From assembly GCF_022810405.1 (NCBI RefSeq), contig NZ_JALGQE010000013.1:62001-126000 (forward strand): a stretch of 64,000 nucleotides of DNA, read 5' to 3'. The notes beneath the pieces are model-generated. The model saw only the letters and a list, made by a program, of their open reading frames with translations. It was not told the DNA's origin and did not search any database. This document shows, in pieces, positions 17,767-32,643 of the stretch (positions within the stretch are counted from its first letter, which is position 1; every line of letters begins with the position of its first letter). The translations under genes were made by a program, and so were the position numbers. Origin of the DNA: Rhodococcus sp. ARC_M5 (GTDB taxonomy: Bacteria; Actinomycetota; Actinomycetes; Mycobacteriales; Mycobacteriaceae).

Positions 17767-18882
17767 ATGACGACCGTCGAGAAGGTTCCGGCAACGTCCT
17801 ACCAACAGTTCATGCCTGCCGACCGTCCCGTGCAGTACCTCGCACCCGATGGGACGGGCGTGGACAGTGCCGCCCGCTACGCACACCCGTCGAACGAGCG
17901 TCTGCTCGAGATGTACCGCTCGATGGTGCATGGTCGCCGATTCGACCAGCAGGCAACGGCATTGACCAAGCAGGGCCGGCTCGCGGTCTATCCGTCCTCG
18001 CGCGGACAGGAGGCATGTCAGATCGCCGCGGCCCTCTGCCTGGGCGAGCAGGACTGGATGTTCCCGACGTATCGTGACTCGATGGCTCTCGCGGCGCGAG
18101 GCGTCGACCAGGTGGAGTTGCTCGGCATGCTCGCCGGCTACTGGCACTGCGGTTACGACCCGACCGCCTACAAGGTCGCTCCCCAATGCACCCCTCTGGC
18201 AACACAATTGCTGCACGCGACCGGTTTCGCGTACGCCGAGGCCAAGCAGGGACGAGACACCATCGCCCTCGCGTTCTGCGGAGACGGAGCGACCAGTGAG
18301 GGCGACTTCCACGAGGCCCTCAACTTCGCGGCGGTGTTCCGCGCCCCGGTGATCTTCCTGGTGCAGAACAACGGCTTCGCCATCAGCGTTCCCCTCGCGC
18401 GTCAGAGTGCGGCTCCCTCGTTGTCGCACAAAGGCGTCGGCTACGGCATCGGTAGCGAGCAGGTCGACGGCAACGACCCGATCGCGATGATGGCAGTGAT
18501 GGACGAGGCCGTGAAATACGTCCGAGCAGGCAAGGGACCGGTGGTGGTCGAGGCGCACACCTACCGCATGGATGCCCACACCAATGCCGACGACGCCACT
18601 CGCTACCGCAAGGCCGACGAGGTCGAAGGGTGGTTGGCTCGAGATCCGCTCTCTCGCCTCGACTCCTACCTCGAAGCCCAGGGTCTGCTCACCGACGAGA
18701 TGCGCGAGCAGATGACGGTATCCGCCGACGCCGACGCCGCGGCGCTTCGCGCGGGCATGAACGTCGAGCAGGACGTCGACCCCGAGGATCTGTTCCGGTT
18801 CGTCTACTCCTCCCCCACCCCCGGCCTGACCGAACAACGCAATCAGGTCGCCGCCGAGATCGCTGCAGGAGAACTGTCATGA
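17767..18882 (+). CDS. bkdA: branched-chain 2-oxoacid dehydrogenase E1 alpha subunit
   Basis: 371-aa thiamine-diphosphate subunit. The TPP motif runs from GDGATSEGDFHEALNFA to VQNNGFAIS; SSRGQEACQIAAAL and MFPTYRDS are typical of E1 alpha. The start at 17767 follows AGGAG. It overlaps the E1 beta gene by 4 bases. The four-gene E1a-E1b-E2-E3 order with a divergent Lrp regulator favours the branched-chain enzyme over pyruvate dehydrogenase, because most actinobacteria use AceE for pyruvate. It acts on the keto acids of Val, Leu and Ile. Confidence 0.9.
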   Translation: MTTVEKVPATSYQQFMPADRPVQYLAPDGTGVDSAARYAHPSNERLLEMYRSMVHGRRFDQQATALTKQGRLAVYPSSRGQEACQIAAALCLGEQDWMFPTYRDSMALAARGVDQVELLGMLAGYWHCGYDPTAYKVAPQCTPLATQLLHATGFAYAEAKQGRDTIALAFCGDGATSEGDFHEALNFAAVFRAPVIFLVQNNGFAISVPLARQSAAPSLSHKGVGYGIGSEQVDGNDPIAMMAVMDEAVKYVRAGKGPVVVEAHTYRMDAHTNADDATRYRKADEVEGWLARDPLSRLDSYLEAQGLLTDEMREQMTVSADADAAALRAGMNVEQDVDPEDLFRFVYSSPTPGLTEQRNQVAAEIAAGELS

Positions 18883-19883
18883 CCACGATGACCATGGCCG
18901 GAGCCCTCAACGCCGCCCTGCGCGACGCGTTGACCGAGGACGAGAAGGTCGTCGTGTTCGGCGAGGACGTCGGCACGCTCGGCGGCGTCTTTCGCGTCAC
19001 CGACGGCCTGACCCGAGACTTCGGCGACGACCGCTGCTTCGATACCCCGCTTGCCGAGTCGGGCATCGTGGGATTCGCGATCGGAATGGCGATGTCGGGC
19101 TACAAGCCCGTGGTCGAGATGCAGTTCGACGCCTTCGCCTACCCGGCGTTCGAGCAGATCGTCTCCCATGTTGCCAAGCTGCGCAACAGAACTCGTGGCT
19201 CACTCACCGCGCCGATGGTCATTCGGATTCCGTTCGCAGGCGGTATCGGCGGCGTCGAGCATCACTGCGACTCGTCCGAGGCCTACTACGCCCACACCCC
19301 CGGCCTGAAGGTCGTCTCCCCGTCCACCGTCGCCGACGCGTACTCACTGATGCGTGACGCCATCGCCGACCCCGATCCGGTGATCTTCCTCGAACCGAAG
19401 CGGCTGTACTTCTCCAAGGACGACATCGAGCTGACCAAGACCGAGCCGATCGGCACCGCCGTCGTGCGCCGCGCCGGTACCGACGTCACGCTTCTCGCAT
19501 ACGGCCCCACCGTGTCGGTCGCCATGCAGGCAGCAGAGTTCGCGGCCGAGGACGGCCGTAGCGTCGAGGTGATCGACCTACGATCGCTCAATCCGTTCGA
19601 CGACGAGACCGTCGCAGCCTCGGTACGCAAGACCGGACGCTGCATCGTGATTCAGGAAGCGCAGGGCTTCTCCGGTGTTGCCGCGGAGATTGCGTCGCGG
19701 GTGTCCGAGCGTTGCTTCCATCACCTGCACGCTCCGGTACTTCGGGTGACCGGACTCGACATTCCCTACCCGGCACCGAAACTCGAGCACTTCCACCTGC
19801 CGTCCGCGGATCGTGTGCTGGACGCGATGGACCGATTGCAGTGGAACGATGCTCCCGACCTCAGCAAGGCGGTCACGGTATGA
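18879..19883 (+). CDS. bkdB: branched-chain 2-oxoacid dehydrogenase E1 beta subunit
   Basis: 334-aa E1 beta partner: VVFGEDVGTLGGVFRVT at the N-terminus, MVIRIPFAGGIGGVEHHCDS near residue 115 and the C-terminal transketolase fold (VEVIDLRSLNPFDDETV). The start at 18879 is fixed by the ATGA overlap with bkdA. A decayed, clearly related fragment of the GGIGGV region occurs again at 41135-41227. Confidence 0.93.
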   Translation: MTTMTMAGALNAALRDALTEDEKVVVFGEDVGTLGGVFRVTDGLTRDFGDDRCFDTPLAESGIVGFAIGMAMSGYKPVVEMQFDAFAYPAFEQIVSHVAKLRNRTRGSLTAPMVIRIPFAGGIGGVEHHCDSSEAYYAHTPGLKVVSPSTVADAYSLMRDAIADPDPVIFLEPKRLYFSKDDIELTKTEPIGTAVVRRAGTDVTLLAYGPTVSVAMQAAEFAAEDGRSVEVIDLRSLNPFDDETVAASVRKTGRCIVIQEAQGFSGVAAEIASRVSERCFHHLHAPVLRVTGLDIPYPAPKLEHFHLPSADRVLDAMDRLQWNDAPDLSKAVTV

Positions 19884-21142
19884 GCATGCAGGTATTCCTG
19901 CTCCCCGATCTCGGTGAAGGACTGACCGAGGCCGAGATCGTGGAGTGGAAGGTCAAGCCCGGCGACACCGTCACCATCGATCAGGTCGTCGTCGAAGTGG
20001 AGACAGCAAAAGCGTCTGTCGAGGTGCCCTGCCCGTTCGAGGGCGTTGTCGGCGAACTGCATGCGGCCGAGGGCACCTCGCTGGCCGTCGGCGCTCCCCT
20101 GATCAGCATCACCGGCGGTGCTGTCGCCGATGTGTCCGCTGCCCATGAGCGTTACCGCGAAGAGGAGAAAGCCGGCTCGGGCAATGTGCTGATCGGCTAC
20201 GGCACCGGACACGGCCCGACCGGCCGTCACAAGAGAGCGGCTGCGCCGCAGGTGAGCGGAAGTTCGACCCAGGCTACGAATTTCCGCTCACGTGCACCGA
20301 AGGTGCTCTCCCCCATCGTTCGGAGCATGGCGTTGCAGGGTGGGCTCGATCTGGCGAGCATCGATACCGCCGGCGGCCACGGCGTGATCACCCGCGCGGA
20401 CGTCGAGCGCGCCTTGGCCGGTTCGAACGTTGCTTCCTCGCCGGAGGGCGTCACGCGAATCCCCATCACCGGGATTCGTAAGACCATCGCCGACAAACTC
20501 TCTCGCAGTCGTTCGGAGATTCCCGAGGCGACCGTCTGGGTCGACGTCGACGCGACGGCTCTGCTGCAAGCCCGACGCGACCTCGACGCCTCCATCGACG
20601 GCGTGAAGGTGACGCTGCTGGCGGTGCTGGCAAAGCTGACGATGATCGCGCTGTCCAAGTTCCCCGAGCTCAACAGCACGGTCGATACTGCGGCGGGCGA
20701 GATCCAGCGTTACGAGAACGTCGGACTCGGTATTGCCGCGCAAACCGATCGCGGATTGATGGTTCCTGTTGTGCCGCAGGCCGACAAGGCCGATCTGAAG
20801 GAACTCGCCGAGCGGCTGGCCGAGCTGACCGAGCTGGCGCGAACCGGTTCCTTGCCCGCAGCACGACTGAGCGGCGGAACATTCACGCTGAACAACTACG
20901 GAGTATTCGGGGTCGACGGCTCGGCCGCGATCATCAATCACCCCGAGGCCGCGATCTTGGGCATCGGACGCATCATCGACCGCCCGTGGGTGGTCGACGG
21001 CCAATTGGCCGTCCGCAAGGTCGCACAGCTGTCGTTGGCGTTCGACCACCGCGTGTGCGACGGCGGAGTGGCGGGCGGGTTCTTGCGCACCGTGGCCGAT
21101 TTCGTCGAAAACCCCGTCGTGGCATTGGGATCCGTCCGATGA
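19880..21142 (+). CDS. bkdC: dihydrolipoyl acyltransferase E2 of the branched-chain complex
   Basis: 420-aa E2 core: lipoyl domain at residues 3-78 with lipoylated Lys in VETAKASV, linker, peripheral subunit-binding domain at about 140-175 (VLSPIVRSMALQGGLDLASIDTAGG), and catalytic domain with AFDHRVCDGGVAGGF near the end (His and Asp of the HxxxDG motif). The linker just before the subunit-binding domain is encoded by a 40-base palindrome (20252-20291) that resembles a sequence at the end of paaG. The ATGA overlap with bkdB fixes the start. Confidence 0.93.
   Translation: MSMQVFLLPDLGEGLTEAEIVEWKVKPGDTVTIDQVVVEVETAKASVEVPCPFEGVVGELHAAEGTSLAVGAPLISITGGAVADVSAAHERYREEEKAGSGNVLIGYGTGHGPTGRHKRAAAPQVSGSSTQATNFRSRAPKVLSPIVRSMALQGGLDLASIDTAGGHGVITRADVERALAGSNVASSPEGVTRIPITGIRKTIADKLSRSRSEIPEATVWVDVDATALLQARRDLDASIDGVKVTLLAVLAKLTMIALSKFPELNSTVDTAAGEIQRYENVGLGIAAQTDRGLMVPVVPQADKADLKELAERLAELTELARTGSLPAARLSGGTFTLNNYGVFGVDGSAAIINHPEAAILGIGRIIDRPWVVDGQLAVRKVAQLSLAFDHRVCDGGVAGGFLRTVADFVENPVVALGSVR
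20252..20291. repeat. REP-like palindrome inside the E2 coding sequence
   Basis: Arms GTGAGCGGAAGTTCG (20252-20266) and CGAATTTCCGCTCAC (20277-20291) pair with one mismatch around a 10-base loop. It is translated in frame as linker residues (VSGSSTQATNFRSR). A related copy with the same arm and loop sequence, decayed on its right arm, lies at 53354-53393. Confidence 0.65.
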
Positions 21143-22506
21143 GTGACGTGGACGTTCTCATCCTCGGCGGCGGCTCCGGCGGCTACTCCTGCGCCCTGCG
21201 GGCCGAGCAGCTCGGTCTGTCGGTTGCACTGGTGGAGGAGGACAAGCTCGGCGGCACCTGCCTGCACCGTGGATGTATCCCCACCAAGGCACTGCTGCAC
21301 ACCGCCGAGGTTGCCGATGCGGTGCGCGGGGCTGCTCACGTCGGCGTCACTGCATCGTTGACGGGTGTTGATATGCCTGCGGCGCTGGACTATCAGCGCA
21401 ACGTGGTCGCCGGTCTCTACTCCGGACTGCAGGGGCTGTTGAAGCGTCCGGGCATCGAAATCGTGTCCGGTCGTGGCCAGGTGGTCGGTCCTCGTACCGT
21501 CGAGGTGGAGGGTCGACACATCACCGGTGCCTCGCTGGTTCTCGCCACTGGGTCGTATTCACGCACCATTCCCGGTATCGAACTGGGGCCGCGGGTGCTC
21601 ACCAGCGACGGGGCGATGTCGTTGGATCGGGTGCCGGAGTCGGTCGTCGTGCTCGGCGGCGGGGTCATCGGTATCGAATTCGCCAGTATCTGGGCCTCTT
21701 TCGGAGCCAAGGTCACCGTCGTCGAGGCCCTCGATCGTATCGTGCCGGGTGAAGACGAATGGTCGTCGAAGCAGCTGACCAAGGCACTACGCAAGCGCGG
21801 CATCGACATTCGTACCGGAACCAAGGTCGAGACCGTCACCGAGTCCGCCGACGCAGTCTCTGTGTCATTGTCGTCCGGCGACACCATCTCGGCCGATCTC
21901 GTGCTCGTCTCCGTCGGTCGTGGACCTCGCACCGACGGTCTCGGGCTGGCCGAGCAGGGCATCGCCACCGAACGTGGCTTCGTCACTGTGGACGACAACC
22001 TGCTCACAAACGCAGACGGTGTCTATGCCGTCGGTGACATCGTGGCGGGATATCAGCTGGCTCACCGCGGTTTCCAGCACGGCATATTTGTCGCCGAGCA
22101 CATCGCCGGCTTCGCCCCGGCACGTATCGACGGTGATCTCGTTCCGCGCGTGACCTATTCGCACCCCGAGGTCGCGTCGGTCGGCCTCACTGAGAAGGCC
22201 GCGGAGCAGAAGTACGGCACCGTCACCTCGGTGGTCTACGACCTCGGCGGCAACGGCAAGAGTCGCATCCTGTCCACTGCCGGCGGAGTCAAAGTGATTC
22301 GCGCACGCGACGACGGCCCGGTCGTCGGCGTCCACCTCGTCGGTGACCGCGTGGGCGAGCTGATCGGCGAAGCGCAACTCGCGGTGGCATGGGAAGCACT
22401 GCCATCCGAGGTCGGTGGCTTCGTGCATGCACACCCCACGCAGAACGAAGCACTCGGTGAGGCGATGATGGCGCTGTCGGGACGGCCGTTGCACGCGCAC
22501 AGCTGA
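21139..22506 (+). CDS. lpdA: dihydrolipoamide dehydrogenase E3
   Basis: 455-aa flavoprotein disulfide reductase that reoxidises the lipoyl arm of E2. FAD motif ILGGGSGGYSCA, redox disulfide GGTCLHRGCIPTKA, NAD motif VVLGGGVIGIEFASIW, and the dimerisation-domain His-Glu pair in HAHPTQNEAL. It ends the bkd operon; the ATGA overlap with E2 fixes the start. Confidence 0.95.
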   Translation: MSDVDVLILGGGSGGYSCALRAEQLGLSVALVEEDKLGGTCLHRGCIPTKALLHTAEVADAVRGAAHVGVTASLTGVDMPAALDYQRNVVAGLYSGLQGLLKRPGIEIVSGRGQVVGPRTVEVEGRHITGASLVLATGSYSRTIPGIELGPRVLTSDGAMSLDRVPESVVVLGGGVIGIEFASIWASFGAKVTVVEALDRIVPGEDEWSSKQLTKALRKRGIDIRTGTKVETVTESADAVSVSLSSGDTISADLVLVSVGRGPRTDGLGLAEQGIATERGFVTVDDNLLTNADGVYAVGDIVAGYQLAHRGFQHGIFVAEHIAGFAPARIDGDLVPRVTYSHPEVASVGLTEKAAEQKYGTVTSVVYDLGGNGKSRILSTAGGVKVIRARDDGPVVGVHLVGDRVGELIGEAQLAVAWEALPSEVGGFVHAHPTQNEALGEAMMALSGRPLHAHS

Positions 22507-22553
22507 ACGCGACAGCTCAGTGGACTACGAGGTCGATCATTTCGTACTCAGTG

Positions 22554-22573
22554 AGATCGATTGCTGTCGATCT
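22554..22573. terminator. weak hairpin between bkd and the PKS gene
   Basis: Perfect 7-base arms AGATCGA (22554-22560) and TCGATCT (22567-22573) with a 6-base loop in the 142-base convergent gap. Plausible terminator, weaker than the others in this window. Confidence 0.35.
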
Positions 22574-22648
22574 GTCCCCGTGTCCCGTTATGGTGGGACG
22601 CAACAACAATCGACCTCACTGCTGATCTGATCTTGCCGAGAATGCAGC

Positions 22649-28208
<5,560 letters not shown>

Positions 28209-28219
<11 letters not shown>

Positions 28220-29048
28220 CGTGATCTCCGACCATCGCGTGAAGTTCGTGCTGGACTGCCGCAAGGAGTTCGTCCCGCGACACGTTGATGAACAGGTGCG
28301 GACCGTTCACGGTCACATGTGTTGCCCCCTGCGAGGTGTGCCGATCCCACCCACGCAGCATCGGCGGGCGGACACGGACGTCATCGCTGCCCCCGAACAC
28401 GGCCAACGGGACCTCCAACGGAGGCTCGTCGGCGAACTCGTAGGTCTCGCACAGCTCCAGGTCAGCCCGCAGCGTCGGCAGGAGCGCCGCCATGATCTGT
28501 GGGTTGGTCAGCGTCGCCGCGGGGACACCTTCCCTGTGTAGGACCGCCTGCAACACGTCGTCGGGCCACCCGTGGATAGGTTTTCGGTCGCTCTCGAGGT
28601 GCGGCGCACGAAAAGCCGCAAGAAGCAGCTTCTTCGGAACTGCCATCCCCCTCCGACGCAGCTCTCGGGTGAACTCGAAGGCGACCAGTGCCCCCATGCT
28701 GTGACCGAAGAAGACGGTGTCCGGGGTGACATGCGGTCCGACGTTGTCGACCAGGTCCGCTATCAGGGGGCTCAACCTGGTGTACGCGGGCTCGTCGATG
28801 CGACCGTCGCGGCCCGGTAGGACGATCGGGCACACGTTCACGGGAAGCATGTCTTCCCATCCGCGAAACGCCCCTGTGCTGCCGCCCGCATAGGTGAAGC
28901 ACAACATCAACGGCCCCGCGTCGGGGTTGTCGCGGCCACCCAACCACCTGTTGTGCACCCTGCGGAATGCGGTCAACAGTTCTGCGCGTTTGTCGCTGCT
29001 CGTCGACCCCGGTCGCACCACCGGATCGATCAGCTTGTCAGTCGTCAA
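28209..29048 (-). CDS. type II thioesterase of the PKS cluster
   Basis: 279-aa alpha/beta hydrolase of the GrsT/RifR type: CFTYAGGSTGAFRGW near the N-terminus, nucleophile GHSMGAL near residue 110, and the Asp and His of the triad near VFGGSDDVRV and NGPHLFIN. Such enzymes release or edit ACP-bound chains. As the PKS lacks its own TE, this protein may also offload the product. The probable start is TTG at 29048 with GAGGAG eight bases upstream; a GTG at 29129 would overlap the flavoprotein gene. Confidence 0.9.
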
Positions 29049-29100
29049 TGGGTCAGCTCCTCGACCCGACCCCGACGCAGTTGCAGCAATCGGACTCGGC

Positions 29101-30816
29101 TCATGCGGGCACCCTTGCCTGCGGACCACCGAACGTGATCCAAGAGCCGTCTATTGGCTCCGGGTAGGCACCCACACGATATTTGTTCACCAGATCTGCG
29201 AGTTGCTTGTCCGCCCGCCATCGGGTCAATTGAGCGGTCGCGGCCGGATCGGTCGAATCTCTGAGCTTGTCCATCACCGTGGCACCCAGCTGTCCGGCAC
29301 ATTGTTCGAGAAGTGCGACATTCTTCAGCAGCTGATCTTCGAACTCGCCGTCGGAGAGGTCGGTGGCCATCTGCTCGTGCAGCTCCAGGAAGAATCCGAA
29401 AAAGAGATACGGATCGGCGAAATGATCGGAGACAACCGGATTGTCGATCGCCGACCACTCGCGGAAGAATTGCTCGACTCTGCTGTGAAGAGTACGTATC
29501 TGGACCAGTCCGGTGAGGATGGGCGGGCTCTGGAACATACGTCTCAGCTGGTCGTGAAAGTACATGGTGCCGGGAACCGCCCAGTAGATCATCGTGTCCC
29601 ACAACACCTTCGCAACCATGACCTGCGCATTGCCCATCACCGCGAACTGGTCCTGGTAGATCAGTAACCACATGTCGCTGACCAGTAGGTACACCTGATC
29701 GTGGATGTCGGCGAGAGGGCCGATGTCTTCGCCGGCGTGGTCACGCGCGACGAGGTCGGTGATGAGACCGTTGCTGATCGCCATCAGATCACCCCCCGAG
29801 GAGTACAGCGGGTCGATCGAGACCCCTGCCTCACCGGTCAGGCACCACCGGTAACCGGAGAACACGCGTTCGGCACCGTAGGCGTAGTCCCGCATCGCTC
29901 GGAAGTCCTGGAGCTTCTCGCGATTGGCGACGATATGCGCGGCCAGCTGCGGTTCGTGTACCTGCAAGAAGGCGAGTGTCTTCTCGAACGTACTGATCGA
30001 GGTGAACGGGTGGACCTTGGCGTCGGCAACCACACCGACACTCGTGGAGCCCGAGGCAAGCGGAATCAGCCATACCCAGTATCCCTGGCCCATAAGATGA
30101 TTGGTGGACAACCGGCGCTTACCACTCGGCACCTTGTCACGCCATTCCGCATTGTCGGACCAGTTGTCGACGTCGACGGGGCCTTCGAGCCTGAACCAAC
30201 TCGAATTGGCCTCGTGCGGGAGCGACTTCTGCAAACCAAGTTGGCGCTTCAGGATGGACGCACGCCCACTGGCGTCGATCACCCATCGGGCAGCCAACCT
30301 GCGCTCGCTCCCACCCTTGGTGACGGTGATCGAGTGCGGCTCGTCGCCGGTGCCGAGCGCGACGTCGACCACCCGGGTGCCGGTCTCGAAAGTCGCACCA
30401 GCCGACTGAATACGCGTACCCAACTCGTTCTCGATTCGACCACGATCGAGCTGATACGTGGCCAGGGGTGCCTCACCCGTCTGGCCGTACTCGACTCGCT
30501 TCGCGATATCCTCGTTGTCGCCGTACGTGAAGAACATGCGCAAGCCGAATTTCCGTATCTGATCGCTCTCCAGGTGCTCCCCGAGTCCGAGGATGTCCCG
30601 CAGGTAGTGCGCCTGGATCTCCACCGTCGACTCGCCGACCTTGTGTGTTGCTTCTTTGACCGGGTGCACGCTCTTCTCCACCACGGTCACCGACAATCCC
30701 GGCACCTTCTGGCGCAGTTCCAGAGCCAGGGTGAGCCCGCATATCCCACCGCCGAGGACAGCCACATCGACGGTAGTGGGATCCGCGGTGGCGGTCGAGC
30801 CAGCTGAGTCCGGCAT
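29101..30816 (-). CDS. halogenase-like flavoprotein 1 of the PKS cluster
   Basis: 571-aa FAD enzyme. GxGxxG dinucleotide motif VAVLGGGICGLTLALE, then KVGESTVEI and the RKFGLRMFF segment with the Lys expected in carrier- or phenol-acting flavin halogenases, and YWVWLIPLASGSTSVG near residue 247, an exact WxWxIP halogenase motif. The second halogenase tunnel motif FxxPxxSxG reads SIDPLYSSG, with Ser in place of Phe. AAGGAG precedes the ATG by 5 bases. Likely halogenates or oxygenates the polyketide using reduced flavin; no flavin reductase gene was seen in the cluster. A monooxygenase of the same superfamily remains possible. Confidence 0.8.
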   Translation of the reverse strand: MPDSAGSTATADPTTVDVAVLGGGICGLTLALELRQKVPGLSVTVVEKSVHPVKEATHKVGESTVEIQAHYLRDILGLGEHLESDQIRKFGLRMFFTYGDNEDIAKRVEYGQTGEAPLATYQLDRGRIENELGTRIQSAGATFETGTRVVDVALGTGDEPHSITVTKGGSERRLAARWVIDASGRASILKRQLGLQKSLPHEANSSWFRLEGPVDVDNWSDNAEWRDKVPSGKRRLSTNHLMGQGYWVWLIPLASGSTSVGVVADAKVHPFTSISTFEKTLAFLQVHEPQLAAHIVANREKLQDFRAMRDYAYGAERVFSGYRWCLTGEAGVSIDPLYSSGGDLMAISNGLITDLVARDHAGEDIGPLADIHDQVYLLVSDMWLLIYQDQFAVMGNAQVMVAKVLWDTMIYWAVPGTMYFHDQLRRMFQSPPILTGLVQIRTLHSRVEQFFREWSAIDNPVVSDHFADPYLFFGFFLELHEQMATDLSDGEFEDQLLKNVALLEQCAGQLGATVMDKLRDSTDPAATAQLTRWRADKQLADLVNKYRVGAYPEPIDGSWITFGGPQARVPA

Positions 30817-30830
30817 GATGTCTCCTTCGA

Positions 30831-32603
30831 TTAGGTGGATGACTGCACTGGGGCCGAAGCAATGATCCAGTCAGTACTCAACGGGTTGACGCCCTGCTGG
30901 CGTCGATAGACCGATCGCACATCTCGCAACAACGGATCCTGTTGCCACGCTTGAATTTGGCGCATCACCGCGTCGTCGGAGAATCTGTTGCAGTTCTCAG
31001 CGATGATGAGCTCTACCAGTTGCCCAGCGACTCGGCCGAGCAACTCGGCATTGGTATCGAACTGGGCAGTGACATCGGGGATTTCGTCGATCATCGTTGC
31101 GTGCAGCACGCGCATGAAGTTCAACGGCGAGTACGCGTCGACGAACTGGGCCTGCGGCCGACCTTGTTCGATGGCGGCCCACTCGCGGAAGAATTGTTGC
31201 ATTCGGTTACTCAGACCCACCATCCGTTCCAGACCGGGCACGATCGACGGGTCGTCGGCAACGGTGACGAACCGGTCGTTGACGTAGAGGAAGCCCAGAA
31301 ATCCCCAGTAGAGCGCCACGTCCCAGATGATCTTGGAGGTCATCACCTTCGGTGCTGCCATCAGCGGGTACTGGTCCTGATATATCGCCAACCACATCTC
31401 GGCGAGAGTCCCGAACAACGTGTTCACGGTCTTGGAACGACCGATGACGTTCTCGCCGTCGAGGTCTCGGACGATCATGTCGGTGATCAGCCCGTTTCCG
31501 ATGGCGATCAAGTCCAATCCGGAGGAGTAGAGCGGATCGAGAAAGATCGCGGAATCACCGGTCAAGCACCAGCGCTCCTTGCCGTCGAAGAATTTCGCTG
31601 CCCCATGGCTGTAATTCTTCATGACCCGAAAGTCCTGGACCCGGTCCTCCACCTCCGCCAACGCGTCGGCGCATTGCGGCTCGTACTCGCGAAGCCAGGC
31701 CGTCGCCTTGGGGAGAGTGTCGAAAGCCGAGGCTTGATGGAAGGCGGGATCGGCGACGATGCCGATGCTCGTCGACCCAGAGGCCAGCCTGATTATCCAC
31801 ACCCAATAACCCTGCCCCATCAGGTGATTCGTGGACAGCGCCCGATCACCGTCGACGATCCTGGCGTGCCAATCGGGATCCGAACTCCACTGCCCGATGT
31901 CCAGCTCTGCAGCCACGCGGAGCCATACCGCATTGCATTTGTGCTCATTGGACCGACGCAGATCGAGCTGCTTGGACAACGTCCGATTCCGGCCGGATCC
32001 GTCCACCACCCAGGTGGCGGTTGTAGTGAATGTTCTGTCGCCCGTGCGGACAGTGAGCGAATGAGGCCGACTGCCTGCGCCGAGCTCGATCGACTGCACC
32101 CTCCCACAGGTGATGTCGACACCATCAGCGGCGCACCGCCTCGCGAGCTCGTTGGCGAGGCGACCACGGTCGATCTGGTAGGTGACGAAGGGAATCCGTG
32201 TCGAGCTGCCGACCTCCAGCCGCTGCGCTATGTCGGTGTTCACGCCGTCGGAGAAGAACATTCGCAAGCCCATCTTCGGCAGCTGCGACGCCGACAGGTG
32301 CTCACCCATGCACAGTTTTTCTCTGAGGTAATGCGACGCAACCTCGACTGTCGACTCACCGACCCTATGCGTGGCCTCAGGTGCAGGCCCGGTGTCCGAG
32401 TCGACCACGAGGACACGAGTCGGCCGGGTACGAGATATCTCCAACGCCAAGGTCAGACCCGCTACACCACCGCCCACGATCACCACATCATGATCCGGTC
32501 GCGGTGTGTCCGATTGCGACAGATGCTTCGCGATACGAGCGGCGAGCGCCGCACGCGCTTCCTTCGACAGCCCTGACAACTCCGATTGCACGGTCACCTT
32601 CAT
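30831..32603 (-). CDS. halogenase-like flavoprotein 2 of the PKS cluster
   Basis: 590-aa paralogue of the 29101-30816 protein. It has an extra N-terminal helix, LSGLSKEARAALAARIAKHL, resembling docking or linker helices of PKS/NRPS proteins, before VVIVGGGVAGLTLALE. KVGESTVEV-type segment reads HRVGESTVEV, the Lys segment PKMGLRMFF is kept, the tunnel motif FLDPLYSSG is intact, but WxWxIP reads WVWIIR, losing the Pro. The pattern is the reverse of flavoprotein 1. 14 bases separate the two genes. Confidence 0.8.
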   Translation of the reverse strand: MKVTVQSELSGLSKEARAALAARIAKHLSQSDTPRPDHDVVIVGGGVAGLTLALEISRTRPTRVLVVDSDTGPAPEATHRVGESTVEVASHYLREKLCMGEHLSASQLPKMGLRMFFSDGVNTDIAQRLEVGSSTRIPFVTYQIDRGRLANELARRCAADGVDITCGRVQSIELGAGSRPHSLTVRTGDRTFTTTATWVVDGSGRNRTLSKQLDLRRSNEHKCNAVWLRVAAELDIGQWSSDPDWHARIVDGDRALSTNHLMGQGYWVWIIRLASGSTSIGIVADPAFHQASAFDTLPKATAWLREYEPQCADALAEVEDRVQDFRVMKNYSHGAAKFFDGKERWCLTGDSAIFLDPLYSSGLDLIAIGNGLITDMIVRDLDGENVIGRSKTVNTLFGTLAEMWLAIYQDQYPLMAAPKVMTSKIIWDVALYWGFLGFLYVNDRFVTVADDPSIVPGLERMVGLSNRMQQFFREWAAIEQGRPQAQFVDAYSPLNFMRVLHATMIDEIPDVTAQFDTNAELLGRVAGQLVELIIAENCNRFSDDAVMRQIQAWQQDPLLRDVRSVYRRQQGVNPLSTDWIIASAPVQSST

Positions 32604-32643
32604 GCCCTTTCACTCGTCTCGAATCACTCGAACGCACAACCCG

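Noticed and set aside
17767-22506. Reading the E1-E2-E3 operon as pyruvate dehydrogenase
   Set aside because: The divergent Lrp regulator and actinobacterial reliance on AceE for pyruvate favour the branched-chain enzyme; not fully excluded.
30942-32576. Long plus-strand open frame (about 540 codons) opposite flavoprotein 2
   Set aside because: It is a codon-bias shadow: the translation is Arg/His-rich, has no recognisable domain, and the opposite strand encodes a full-length flavoprotein with intact motifs.
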